Positions 8,953 to 17,788 of a stretch of DNA of 64,000 bases are shown here, piece after piece. Origin of the DNA: an uncultured Phycisphaerales bacterium (GTDB taxonomy: Bacteria > Planctomycetota > Phycisphaerae > Phycisphaerales > UBA1924). Position 1 is the stretch's first letter, and every line of letters starts with the position of its first letter. The DNA is taken from NCBI GenBank assembly GCA_937995595.1, contig CALKJW010000025.1, positions 24,264 through 88,263 on the forward strand, read 5' to 3'. Made by a program: the position numbers and the translations under genes. The notes beneath the pieces are model-generated. The model did not search any database and was not told the DNA's origin. It was given only the letters and a program-made list of their open reading frames with translations.

Positions 8953-10061
8953 TTCTGGAAGATCGGCAGCAGGCGCTTGGGCATCTGAAGGATGATGAGC
9001 GCCATCGCCGTGCCGTACGAGGGACCCACGCTCTGGTCGGCCCACGAGCCGTCGTCGGCCTGGCGCTCCAGCAGTTCGCGGCGGATCGCGGGCCACCACT
9101 CGGCCCACGACGGCCCGCCGGCGAGGTACATCGCCTGCACGGCGTAGTAGTGCCCGTAGAAGTAGTGCGCGCTGGGCGCGTTGGTCGCGCCCGGCAGCGC
9201 GGTGTTGCGGAGGTACTCCACGCCCTTGTCGATCGCGTCGTCCTTGTAGATGCCGGCGTAGTAGAGGCTCGCCACGCCCGCGGCCGAGCGCGGCCACGCC
9301 GAGTAGCCCTGGTTCAACTGGTAGCGGAACCCGCCGTCGGGGTTCTGGCACTGCCGCACGTACTCGACGGCCTTGTCGATCACCCCGCGCGGGACCTCGA
9401 TCCCCGCGTTGCGGGCCGAGCGCAGCGCCATGATCTGGCAGATGGTCACCGACACGTCGGCGTCGTAGGGCACGGGGTTGTAGCGCCAGCCGCCGTCGGG
9501 GTTCTGCGACTGCTCGATGAGCCGGCACGCCTTCACCAGCGCCTCGTGCACGCGCGCGGCGTAGGGCGTCTCGCCGCCGCCGCTGGTCATGCCGTAGACC
9601 TCGCCCAGGAACAGCGCGGCGAAACCGTGCCCGTACATCGGGCCGTTGGTCGAGTCCGACGCGAGCAGGCCCGTCTCGGTGCTGGAGCGGAGGACGAACT
9701 CCAGCCCCTTCTCGACCTGTTTGCCGTAGGGACCGCGACCGGGCAGGTTCCCGTCGGCCAGCATCGCGATGCTCGCCAGCGCGGTGACGGCGATGTTCTT
9801 GCCGAAGCGGCCCGAGCCGAACGACCCGTCCTCGTTCTGCTCGGATGCGAGGAACGCCAGGCCGCGTTCGATCGCAACGTCGAGTTCGGGCGTCATCTCG
9901 CCCTCGAGCGGCTTGTTCTCGGCCGATGCGCCGCCGTCGGGGCGCTGCGCGGGGCGGCCGTCGCCCGCGGGCTCGCCGGGCGCGGCGTCCTCGGGCTGCG
10001 TGCCCGCGTGGGCGACGCCCAGCGCGAGCAGACACGCCGCCATTCCCGCGTTGCAGATCAT
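8949..10061 (-). CDS. Prenyltransferase/squalene oxidase repeat-containing exported protein
   Basis: Repeated SQNPDGGWRYNP / CQNPDGGFRYQL / QADDGSWADQS motifs; N-terminal signal. Confidence 0.75.
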   Translation of the reverse strand: MICNAGMAACLLALGVAHAGTQPEDAAPGEPAGDGRPAQRPDGGASAENKPLEGEMTPELDVAIERGLAFLASEQNEDGSFGSGRFGKNIAVTALASIAMLADGNLPGRGPYGKQVEKGLEFVLRSSTETGLLASDSTNGPMYGHGFAALFLGEVYGMTSGGGETPYAARVHEALVKACRLIEQSQNPDGGWRYNPVPYDADVSVTICQIMALRSARNAGIEVPRGVIDKAVEYVRQCQNPDGGFRYQLNQGYSAWPRSAAGVASLYYAGIYKDDAIDKGVEYLRNTALPGATNAPSAHYFYGHYYAVQAMYLAGGPSWAEWWPAIRRELLERQADDGSWADQSVGPSYGTAMALIILQMPKRLLPIFQK

Positions 10062-10119
10062 CCCGGACTCCTTGGCTCGCTGAGTGGTCGCGTCGGCGCT
10101 TTGCGTCCCCGTGTGCCTG

Positions 10120-10869
10120 TTACTGCCCGCCCGTGCTCTCCTCGGCCAGACGACGGTAGTAGTCCTGCGTGCGCTTGTTGTAGAGCGCGCTGAAGCGGTC
10201 GCCCGAGCCCTGCATGAGCATCTCGCGCACGCGCGCCGGCAGCGCGCCCCACGCCGCGCGGGCCGAGTCCAGCAGCGGGTTGAGCGCGCCCTCCTGCAGC
10301 GTCGGGCCATCGTGCTCCTGCGGGTCGCTGCCCGCGGCCTGCTGCTGGGCCGACTGTTGCTGCTGCTGCTGACGCTGGCGCGGCGAGCTGCGCGGGTCGT
10401 CCTGCTGCTGGCTCTGCGACTGCTGCTGCTGTTGCTGGCTCTGCCGGTCGAGGCTGCTGATCAACTGGTCGAGTTTGCGGAGCGCGTCTTCCTGCACGCG
10501 CTGGGTCGCGAGGCCGACGTCGCGCGACTCGGTGAGCCGCCTGGCCGCGTCGCCCATCAGCGCGACGGCCTGCTGGAACGCCTGGCCGAGTTCCTGCCCG
10601 GAGAGCAGTTTGTCGAGTTGGGCCTTGTCGGTCTCATCCTCGGCCGCGCCCTGGCTCAGGCCGAGCAACTCATCGAGCGAGGGCAGGGCGTCGCCCTTGG
10701 GCGGCGCGGGCCTGGTCTCGGCGGGCTTGGACTTGGGCTCCGCCGCGGGCTGCGCGGGCGCCGGCCCGGGCTGCGGCGGCGCGGGCGGGGTGGGCGGCGC
10801 CTGCGCGAGCGAGCGAGCGCCGAACACCAACGCCAGCACCACGGCCGCCGCGGCTGTACGGTTCGTCAC
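10120..10869 (-). CDS. Gln-rich exported hypothetical protein
   Basis: GTG start overlapping upstream stop (GTGA); signal VTNRTAAAAVVLALVFGARSLAQA; poly-Q blocks. Confidence 0.6.
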   Translation of the reverse strand: MTNRTAAAAVVLALVFGARSLAQAPPTPPAPPQPGPAPAQPAAEPKSKPAETRPAPPKGDALPSLDELLGLSQGAAEDETDKAQLDKLLSGQELGQAFQQAVALMGDAARRLTESRDVGLATQRVQEDALRKLDQLISSLDRQSQQQQQQSQSQQQDDPRSSPRQRQQQQQQSAQQQAAGSDPQEHDGPTLQEGALNPLLDSARAAWGALPARVREMLMQGSGDRFSALYNKRTQDYYRRLAEESTGGQ

Positions 10870-13800
10870 GGCCGCCTCCCTTCGTTGCCGGCGGGCTGGT
10901 CGCCGCCGCGCTGACGCGAGATCCGATCGAGCAGTTCGCGGGCCTGCTCGGCGATGCCCTGCTGCAGCGTCGCGGCGTCGCCGGCGGCGTCGGCGCGGAC
11001 GCGCTCGGGCGCGTCGGAGGCGGCGCGGGTCATCTCGATCGCCTCCTGCTGCATGGCGCGCAGGAGTTTCAACTCCGCCGCTGGCGGGACGAGCGGCTGC
11101 TGCCCGCTCTGCCCGCCGCCCTGGCCCTGCTGGGCCTGCTCCTGCTCGCGGAAGTCTTCCTCGCCGCGCGACTGGTCGAGCGCCTCGATGAGTTGCGCCA
11201 GCACGCGCGCGGCGGAGGTCTGGCGGCGCACCACGCCCTCGTCGGGCTCGCCCAGGGCGAGTTGCTCGGCGGCGGCTCGCATCAGGTCGTCGAGCCGCCG
11301 GTGGGCGAACTCGAACACCCTGGCCTCGGAGAGTTCGGCGGTGTCGTTCTTGAACTGGGCCAGGTCCTCGCGGAGGGTCTGCTGGTCCTGCCCGATGAGC
11401 CGCGCGGCGTTGCGGGTGCGGCGGTTGAGTTCCTCGGCGCGGAGCGCGTCGGCGCTGTCGCGCAGCGCGACCTGCCGGGCCAGCGCCTCGGCGTACTTCT
11501 TCCTGAGTTCGGCGCGCTTGCGCTGCTGCTCGCGCTGCGCCGCCTCGCGGTCGAGTCTGGCCGCCAGGTCGCGCGCCTCGCGCAGGTTCTTCAGGCTCGC
11601 GGTCTCGCGCTCCTCGGCCTCGCCCGAGTCGACCGGCGTGCGGCGCAGCGCGGCGGTCGCGCCGGCCTGCTCCGCCGCCGCGGCGTCGATCAGCCGCGCC
11701 ACGGGCGCCAGTTCGCGCGGGCCGGCGTTGGCTTCCTCGAGCACGGCCAGCGTGTTGACGTGCAGCCGGGCCATGTTGCGGTCGAGCCCGGCGAACCGGC
11801 CGGTGTCGCGCGCGGCCCCGAGCGCGGCCAGTTCGTCGGTCTGCGCGCGGATCAGCGCGTCGAGCGACTCGATCAGGCTCGCCAGCGCGCGGCGCAGCAC
11901 CTCGTCGCGGTTGCGCGCCGTCTGGTCGAGGTCCTGCAGCATCTGCTCCAGCGCCTGGATGGCCTGGCTCTGCTGCTGCTGGGCGTTGTTGGTCTGGTTG
12001 CCCCGGGCCTGCCGGGCCGCCTGTTCCATGCGCTCGGGCACCTGCTCGCGCCGCCCGCGCTGGGCCGCCCGCGACATCGACTGGGCCGCGGCGGGGTCGC
12101 TCCTGCGCATCGACTCCTCGCGCGACTGCATGTCCTCGATCGCGCGCCGGGTGCGCTCGGCCAGTTCCTCCTGCTGGCGCGCGATCCCGGCCAGATCCTG
12201 CCGCTCCTGCGGCGTGAGTTGCTCGGCGCTGCGCCCGGTGGTGCGCCGACCCGCGTCGGCCGTCCGGTCGCGCAGGTCGCGCTGGGCCTGGAGCGCCTGC
12301 TCGACGGCGCGTCGCGCGGCCCAGGTGTCCTGCCCCTGGTCGAGCATCTCGATCAGCGAGGCCAGTTCGTCGCGCACGTCCTGCTGGGCCTGCTGGGCGC
12401 GGGCGCGCTCGGGCGCGCCGGCCTCCGGGCCCGCGTTCTCCTGCGACGCGCGGTCCGCCGCCGCCGACAACTCCTGCCCCGCCTGCACCGAGCGACGCCC
12501 CGCGCGCTCGAGCGCGCCGCGGCTCTCGCGCAGCACGCTCTCGAGCGCGGGCTCCGCGGCGTCGTTCTCGGCCAGCCGCTCGGCGATGCGCCGCACCGCG
12601 TCCTGCTGGCGCGCCAGGCGCTCGGTGATGCCCGCCTGGGCCCGTTCGTTCTGGCGCGCCGCCTGCTCGCCGGCGCGGGCCGACGCCTGAGCCAGTTCGC
12701 GCTGGTCGCGCTCGATCTGGATCGCGTTGCGGCGCACGCCCGTGAGTTCTCCCCACACCTGCTCGATCAACTCGTCGCGCGAGATGATCCGCAGTTTGCG
12801 GACCAGCGAGCGCACCGGCTCGTGCCGGCAGCCGTCGAGCGCGAAAGTGTCCGCCGCGAGCGCGGTGACCCACACCTCGTCGCCCGGCCGCAGCGGCATG
12901 GCGGAGAGGTCCAGCATCGACTCGGCCAGCAACTGCCGCGCGCCCGCCGCGCCCTCGGACCGAGCGAAGATCTCCGGCTCGCCCAGCGGCTCGGGCGCGC
13001 CGCCCTCGGACCCTGCCGGTCGGCGCGCGACCCGTCTCTCCAGCGCGACCCACGCCAGCCCCACGTCGTCGCGCGCCTCGCCCGCGATGTCGACCACCGC
13101 CGTGGGCAGCAGCGACTTGTCCTCGGCCGGCCGCACGATGACCGCCGTCGGCGGGTTGTCGCGCTGCACGTCGAAGCGGAACGAGCGTTCCTCCACGTCC
13201 GCGATGCCGTGCTCGTCCTCAACACGCACGGCGATCCGCACCGGATCGTCGAGCGTCCACGCGAGCACCCACTGGCGCGGGCCGAGTTCCAGCGACACGC
13301 CCTCGGGGCGCGACACCAGTTCCGCCGCGGGCTCGCCGAGCGAACGCCGCAGCCAGTCCGCGCCGCCCGCGGCGAAGGCCGCGGCGGCGGGCACGTCCTT
13401 GTTCAGGCGGATCGTCAGCCGCACCGCCGAGCCGGCCAGCAGCGGCGGGGGCGCGGCGCGTTCGTCGGTGCCCGAGCCGAGTTCGATGCGCCGCGCGGCG
13501 TCGGCGCCCCGCGCGTACTCGGGCTCGACCGCTTCGAGCGTCGCGCCGACGACCGCCGGTGGCTCGACCAGCAGCACCCGCGCGACCGGTGTGCGGTCGT
13601 CGCTGGTCTCGAAGAAGTACTCCAGCGCGACCGACGAGCCCGCGTCCGCCGCGCCCAGCGTGCCCGGCTCGATCAGTCGTTCGAACAGCGTGCCGACCAC
13701 GCCAGGCGCGGCCTGCACGGGCCGGTCCTGGCTGGTGAGCAGCACGCGCCGCCACTCGCCGGCGCGCCCGTCGGCGATCAGCCGATACTCGGCCGCGACG

Positions 13801-14513
13801 CGCGTCCGCGAGGCCGCGCTGTCGGACTTGAGCAGCGCGGCCCGCAGCGGCAGCGCCGCGCCCAGCGGGTGCACGGTTGCGCCCGTCGCGTCGGCCACGC
13901 CGGTGCGCTTGGGCCACTCCGCCGCGGCGAACGGCCACAGGACACGCTTGGCGCCGATCGAGGCCAGTTCCGGGGCCAGCGTGAACACCCCGGCCACGAC
14001 CAGCAGCGCCGCCAGCAGGTACCCGCCGTTGCGCGCCAAGAGGTCGCGCCGCACCGCGTCGGCCGGGCGCAGGGCCGCGGCCCGGCGCGAGGCCTCGGCG
14101 ATCACCGGCTCGGCCAGCGGCACGGGCTCGCCCGAGTCGCGCTGGCGCGCCAGGTCCACGCCGCTGGCCAGCACGCCGCGGAGTTCGGGCCGTTCGCGTT
14201 CGAGCCGCAGGGCCAGATCGGTCAGGCCGGGCGCAAACCGGGCCGCGGGCCAGACCGAGCGCGCGACCCACCACGCGATCGCGCCAAGCCCCAACGCCCA
14301 CGCCGCGATCCGCAGCGGCGCGGGGCTGCGCAGGAAGAAGTCCACAAAGCCCCACGCCAGCGCCGCGGCCACGGCGCACGCCAGCAGCACCGCCGCGCGT
14401 TCGCCAACCAGCACGGCGCGGGCCAGCCGACGCACCGCGCCCACCGCGCCGAGCATGCGCTGGGCGTCCGCGTGCGGCATCGGGCTGGGGCTGGCCTGCT
14501 GGTGCTGGGACAC
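10866..14513 (-). CDS. Large membrane/coiled-coil protein, DUF4175-like
   Basis: Two N-terminal TMs, Ig-like middle, long Q/R/E-rich coiled coil; typical of planctomycete DUF4175-type proteins. Confidence 0.6.
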   Translation of the reverse strand: MSQHQQASPSPMPHADAQRMLGAVGAVRRLARAVLVGERAAVLLACAVAAALAWGFVDFFLRSPAPLRIAAWALGLGAIAWWVARSVWPAARFAPGLTDLALRLERERPELRGVLASGVDLARQRDSGEPVPLAEPVIAEASRRAAALRPADAVRRDLLARNGGYLLAALLVVAGVFTLAPELASIGAKRVLWPFAAAEWPKRTGVADATGATVHPLGAALPLRAALLKSDSAASRTRVAAEYRLIADGRAGEWRRVLLTSQDRPVQAAPGVVGTLFERLIEPGTLGAADAGSSVALEYFFETSDDRTPVARVLLVEPPAVVGATLEAVEPEYARGADAARRIELGSGTDERAAPPPLLAGSAVRLTIRLNKDVPAAAAFAAGGADWLRRSLGEPAAELVSRPEGVSLELGPRQWVLAWTLDDPVRIAVRVEDEHGIADVEERSFRFDVQRDNPPTAVIVRPAEDKSLLPTAVVDIAGEARDDVGLAWVALERRVARRPAGSEGGAPEPLGEPEIFARSEGAAGARQLLAESMLDLSAMPLRPGDEVWVTALAADTFALDGCRHEPVRSLVRKLRIISRDELIEQVWGELTGVRRNAIQIERDQRELAQASARAGEQAARQNERAQAGITERLARQQDAVRRIAERLAENDAAEPALESVLRESRGALERAGRRSVQAGQELSAAADRASQENAGPEAGAPERARAQQAQQDVRDELASLIEMLDQGQDTWAARRAVEQALQAQRDLRDRTADAGRRTTGRSAEQLTPQERQDLAGIARQQEELAERTRRAIEDMQSREESMRRSDPAAAQSMSRAAQRGRREQVPERMEQAARQARGNQTNNAQQQQSQAIQALEQMLQDLDQTARNRDEVLRRALASLIESLDALIRAQTDELAALGAARDTGRFAGLDRNMARLHVNTLAVLEEANAGPRELAPVARLIDAAAAEQAGATAALRRTPVDSGEAEERETASLKNLREARDLAARLDREAAQREQQRKRAELRKKYAEALARQVALRDSADALRAEELNRRTRNAARLIGQDQQTLREDLAQFKNDTAELSEARVFEFAHRRLDDLMRAAAEQLALGEPDEGVVRRQTSAARVLAQLIEALDQSRGEEDFREQEQAQQGQGGGQSGQQPLVPPAAELKLLRAMQQEAIEMTRAASDAPERVRADAAGDAATLQQGIAEQARELLDRISRQRGGDQPAGNEGRRP

Positions 14514-14680
14514 ATTCCCTCCATGGCCGGAGCGGGCCGATTGGGTCCTTCCCCGGCAGAACGCCCATACCGTCGGCCCGATTCACACAGTATCAACTAC
14601 AAACCGGGCATCGGCGAGACGGGGTTGTACCGGCAGCCGACCGTGGGGCAACGCGCGCTGGGCGCATTACCGGACCAAAA

Positions 14681-14719
14681 GCGAAAACGCCCCCTAGGAG
14701 GCACCGGGGGCACTTTCGC
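14681..14719 (-). terminator. Intrinsic terminator for the SnoaL-like gene
   Basis: GCGAAAACGCCCCC-N11-GGGGGCACTTTCGC (12/14 paired); T-run follows on minus strand. Confidence 0.6.
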
Positions 14720-14833
14720 CTTGTGAGAAGGTGGACAGAAACGGCCGTCGAAGTGTGAAGTGTTCGACTGCGTGTGCACGTAGTGATACGGCGACCGCGG
14801 CGCGACGGTTCGATCCGGGCCCGATTTTGTTCT

Positions 14834-15349
14834 TCAAGTCCTTGTCGTTACTGGTGTTACAGTACCGTACATGAACTCTTCCCGAACAATCTTTCCGTTC
14901 TTCACCTCGTACACGCCGACTTCTTCCATCAGCGTGCGCTGGCCGTTGGCCCGGTTCTCGACGTCCATTCGGAACCGGACGGCAAACCCGCTGGCGCCCA
15001 CGTAGGGACCCTCGGCGCTCGCGCCGTGAACCTGGTTCTCGGCGTACCACTGCTCGCCCTTCTGGCGCACGGCGTTGCGTCCGACCCACTCCATCGCGAC
15101 GCCCTCGCCCTCGCACGACACGATCCCGGGCGACCAGAACCTGTCCTCGATCTCGGTCCACTGGCCGCGGTTGAACATCTCGACCAGTGCGCGACCGATC
15201 TCGCCGGGGCCGGGGCCGGGGCCGGTCTTCACGGCGCGAACGGTCGCGGCTTTCCTGGCGGGCTTCTTGCCCGCCGCGCCGCGTGCGGCGGGCTTCTTTG
15301 ACTTGCCGGCGGGTCTGGCCCTGCCGGCCTTGGACTTCTTCTTCGCCAT
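14834..15349 (-). CDS. SnoaL/NTF2-like protein with Lys/Arg/Ala-rich histone-H1-like N-terminal tail
   Basis: MAKKKSKAGRARPAGKSKKPAARGAAGKKPARKAATVRAVKTGPGPGPG then NTF2-like fold sequence EIGRALVEMFNRGQWTEIEDRFWSP. Confidence 0.65.
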   Translation of the reverse strand: MAKKKSKAGRARPAGKSKKPAARGAAGKKPARKAATVRAVKTGPGPGPGEIGRALVEMFNRGQWTEIEDRFWSPGIVSCEGEGVAMEWVGRNAVRQKGEQWYAENQVHGASAEGPYVGASGFAVRFRMDVENRANGQRTLMEEVGVYEVKNGKIVREEFMYGTVTPVTTRT

Positions 15350-15510
15350 GGCGTGCACTCCGACGGACAGCGTACCGACCTGATGCTCCGAGCGGCCCTC
15401 GCGGCCGACGCGTGTGGTATACCGCGCCGCCGCGTCCGGCGCGGTCGGTGGACAACTCCGCGTTGCGCAAAGTTCGGGTCAACCGTCGGCCGGGGTCGCC
15501 CCTCGGCCCC

Positions 15511-16728
15511 TCACGCGGCCATGGCCTGCATCACCCGGATGAGTTGGCGCATGTCGGCATCGGGCGCGTCTTCCAGGCCCAGTTTGCGGCGGATGGTGTC
15601 GGCGGTCTCGCGCTCCGGCCGCACGGTGCAACTGAGCAGGCGCTCGCCGTTCTGCCCGGCGATGTACGCGATGACCGCGCCGTCGTCGGCCGCTTCGACC
15701 TCGATGTTCTGCCCCGCGACGGTCATGCGCTCCGACCCCCCGCGGGTCTCGAGTTTGAGCGCCCGCTCCATCTGGTCGTCCATCATCTCGATGAGTTGGA
15801 CCTGCACGGCGTCGGTGACGGCCTCCAGATTGTCGACACGGTCGCCCAGGTGCGAGAAGACCTCGAGCGCGCCGCGGTAGTCCTGGGCCGCGTCGGCGAC
15901 GATCCGCCCGACTTCCGACGACTCGAGGCCGAAGAGTTTCTCCGCCGTGGTCTGGAGGGGCGCGTGCACGATGGGCAGGCCGTCGGCGTTGAGTTGCACC
16001 GCGCCGACGTAGTAGGCGATGCGCTGCAGGCGCGCGACGCTGTCCACCCGCACGTCCACCGTCGGCGGGGCGTGGTGCCACGCGATCGGGCGCGCCAGCA
16101 CCGTGGGCAGTTTCCACTTGCGCACGAGGGTCGCGGCGACGTCCGTGTGCGTGAAATCCAGCCGGTCCAGTTCGGTGGCGAACAGCCTGGCCGGCGACGG
16201 GCACCCCCGGACCAGCCGCACGTACTCCTCGCCGAGCATCCGGGCCATCAGCGGGACGGCGCAGTCGAGCATCAGGCCGACCACGAACGCCTCGGCCGTC
16301 AGCGCGGGGCACTGGGCCCGCGCGATCGCCGACGCGAGGCTGGCGCGGAACACCGACTGGCCCCACACCGCGCGCGAGAGTTCGTTCACGCCCGGCAGGG
16401 CCGCGGCGCGGCTGAGATAGAACCCCAGGCACACGGCCTTGGTGCGCTCCGTGCCCAGCAGCACCAGCGCGCGCTCCAGCCGCGTCACCGGGGCGCGCTG
16501 CGCGTAGTAGGCCGAGTTGGCCAGCCGGAGCAGGCGGCCCGTGAGCGCCCAGTCGGTCTGCACCGCGGCGCACCAGTCCTTGAGTTGCGAGCGCTCGTCC
16601 TGGGCCAGTTCCATCACGCGGATGGCGACCCTGGGCTGCGTCTCCAGCCCGATGCGCTCGAGCCGGCGCCCGATGCTCTCGTACAGGTCCTCGATCTCGA
16701 TGGCTGAAAGGTCGCGCCGCGGCTTCAT
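15511..16728 (-). CDS. HDOD domain protein
   Basis: LTGRLLRLANSAYYAQRAPVTRLERALVLLGTERTKAVCLGFYLS. Confidence 0.75.
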   Translation of the reverse strand: MKPRRDLSAIEIEDLYESIGRRLERIGLETQPRVAIRVMELAQDERSQLKDWCAAVQTDWALTGRLLRLANSAYYAQRAPVTRLERALVLLGTERTKAVCLGFYLSRAAALPGVNELSRAVWGQSVFRASLASAIARAQCPALTAEAFVVGLMLDCAVPLMARMLGEEYVRLVRGCPSPARLFATELDRLDFTHTDVAATLVRKWKLPTVLARPIAWHHAPPTVDVRVDSVARLQRIAYYVGAVQLNADGLPIVHAPLQTTAEKLFGLESSEVGRIVADAAQDYRGALEVFSHLGDRVDNLEAVTDAVQVQLIEMMDDQMERALKLETRGGSERMTVAGQNIEVEAADDGAVIAYIAGQNGERLLSCTVRPERETADTIRRKLGLEDAPDADMRQLIRVMQAMAA

Positions 16729-16898
16729 GGGCACGCCTCCCCCACGGGTCGGGCGCGGTTCCTGTCGGCGCGCAGATCCCGCCGGGAGTTGTCGCCGCAC
16801 GAAGGGACCATCGCAGGATTGATCGTCCAGAATGCGCGCCGTCTTGTCGTCAACCGGCCAAGGGAACACCCGACCGCGCGACGCTTGGTCCGAGAACG

Positions 16899-17651
16899 TC
16901 ACGGCTGGAGGCGCGTGGCCGCCCACGGCCCCGCGCCCGCCGCGCCGATGAGCCGGCCCGCCGCGTCGCGCTCCTCGCGCAGGGGCCGGCGCCACGCCGC
17001 GCGGTCGTGCAGTCGGACCTTGCTGCCGACCCACAACTCGACGCACGCGGCGACGAACCGGAACCCGCCCCAGTGCGGCGGGCGGGGGATGTCGACCTTC
17101 GCGTCGGGCGCGGGCGGGTGCGCGGGGTCGATGCCGAACCGGCGCAGCGTCGCGTCGACGCGCGCCAGCATCGCCGCGCGCGAGGCCACCGGCTCGCTCT
17201 GGTCGCTCGCCCACGCGCCGACGCGGCTCATCCACGATCGGGTGGCGAAGTAGGCGTCGCTCTCGGCGGCGGTGGCGCGCACGACCAGCCCCTCGAACCG
17301 CGCCTGCAGGTCCAGCGCGTCCCAGTGGAACGCCGCGGCGGCGCGCGGGTTGGCGTCCAGCGCACGGGCCTTGCGCCCGCGGTAGTTGGTGTAGAACGTG
17401 AACGTTCCAGCCGCGGCGTCGATGTCCTTGCACAGCACGATGCGCACCGCGGGCGTTCCGTCGGCGTCGATCGTCGCCAGGCTCAGCGCGTTGGGGTTCG
17501 GCTGCACGCGCTGGTCGCGCGCGCGGTCGAACCACGACACGAACAGCGGCATCGGGTCCGCCGGCAGCGGCTCGGGCAGCAGTTGATCGACCGCCCACCC
17601 AGAGCGCGGGTCGGACTGATCGAACACCGACAGGTTGCGGTCCGTGGCCAT
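16899..17651 (-). CDS. pdxH: Pyridoxamine 5'-phosphate oxidase
   Basis: NPNALSLATIDADGTPAVRIVLCKDID...FYTNYRGRKARALDANPRAAAAFHWDALDLQARFEG. Confidence 0.85.
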   Translation of the reverse strand: MATDRNLSVFDQSDPRSGWAVDQLLPEPLPADPMPLFVSWFDRARDQRVQPNPNALSLATIDADGTPAVRIVLCKDIDAAAGTFTFYTNYRGRKARALDANPRAAAAFHWDALDLQARFEGLVVRATAAESDAYFATRSWMSRVGAWASDQSEPVASRAAMLARVDATLRRFGIDPAHPPAPDAKVDIPRPPHWGGFRFVAACVELWVGSKVRLHDRAAWRRPLREERDAAGRLIGAAGAGPWAATRLQP

Positions 17652-17788
17652 GGACAAGCCTACGGGGCGTCAAGCGCGGCGGAGCGAGAGCCTGTTCCGG
17701 GTGGTCGGTCGGCGCGGGATCAGAATTTCTCGTGCACCGCCTGTCGGTTGACCGCGCCGGGCCGGCGCGCGGCGTACGCTCGCGCCGC

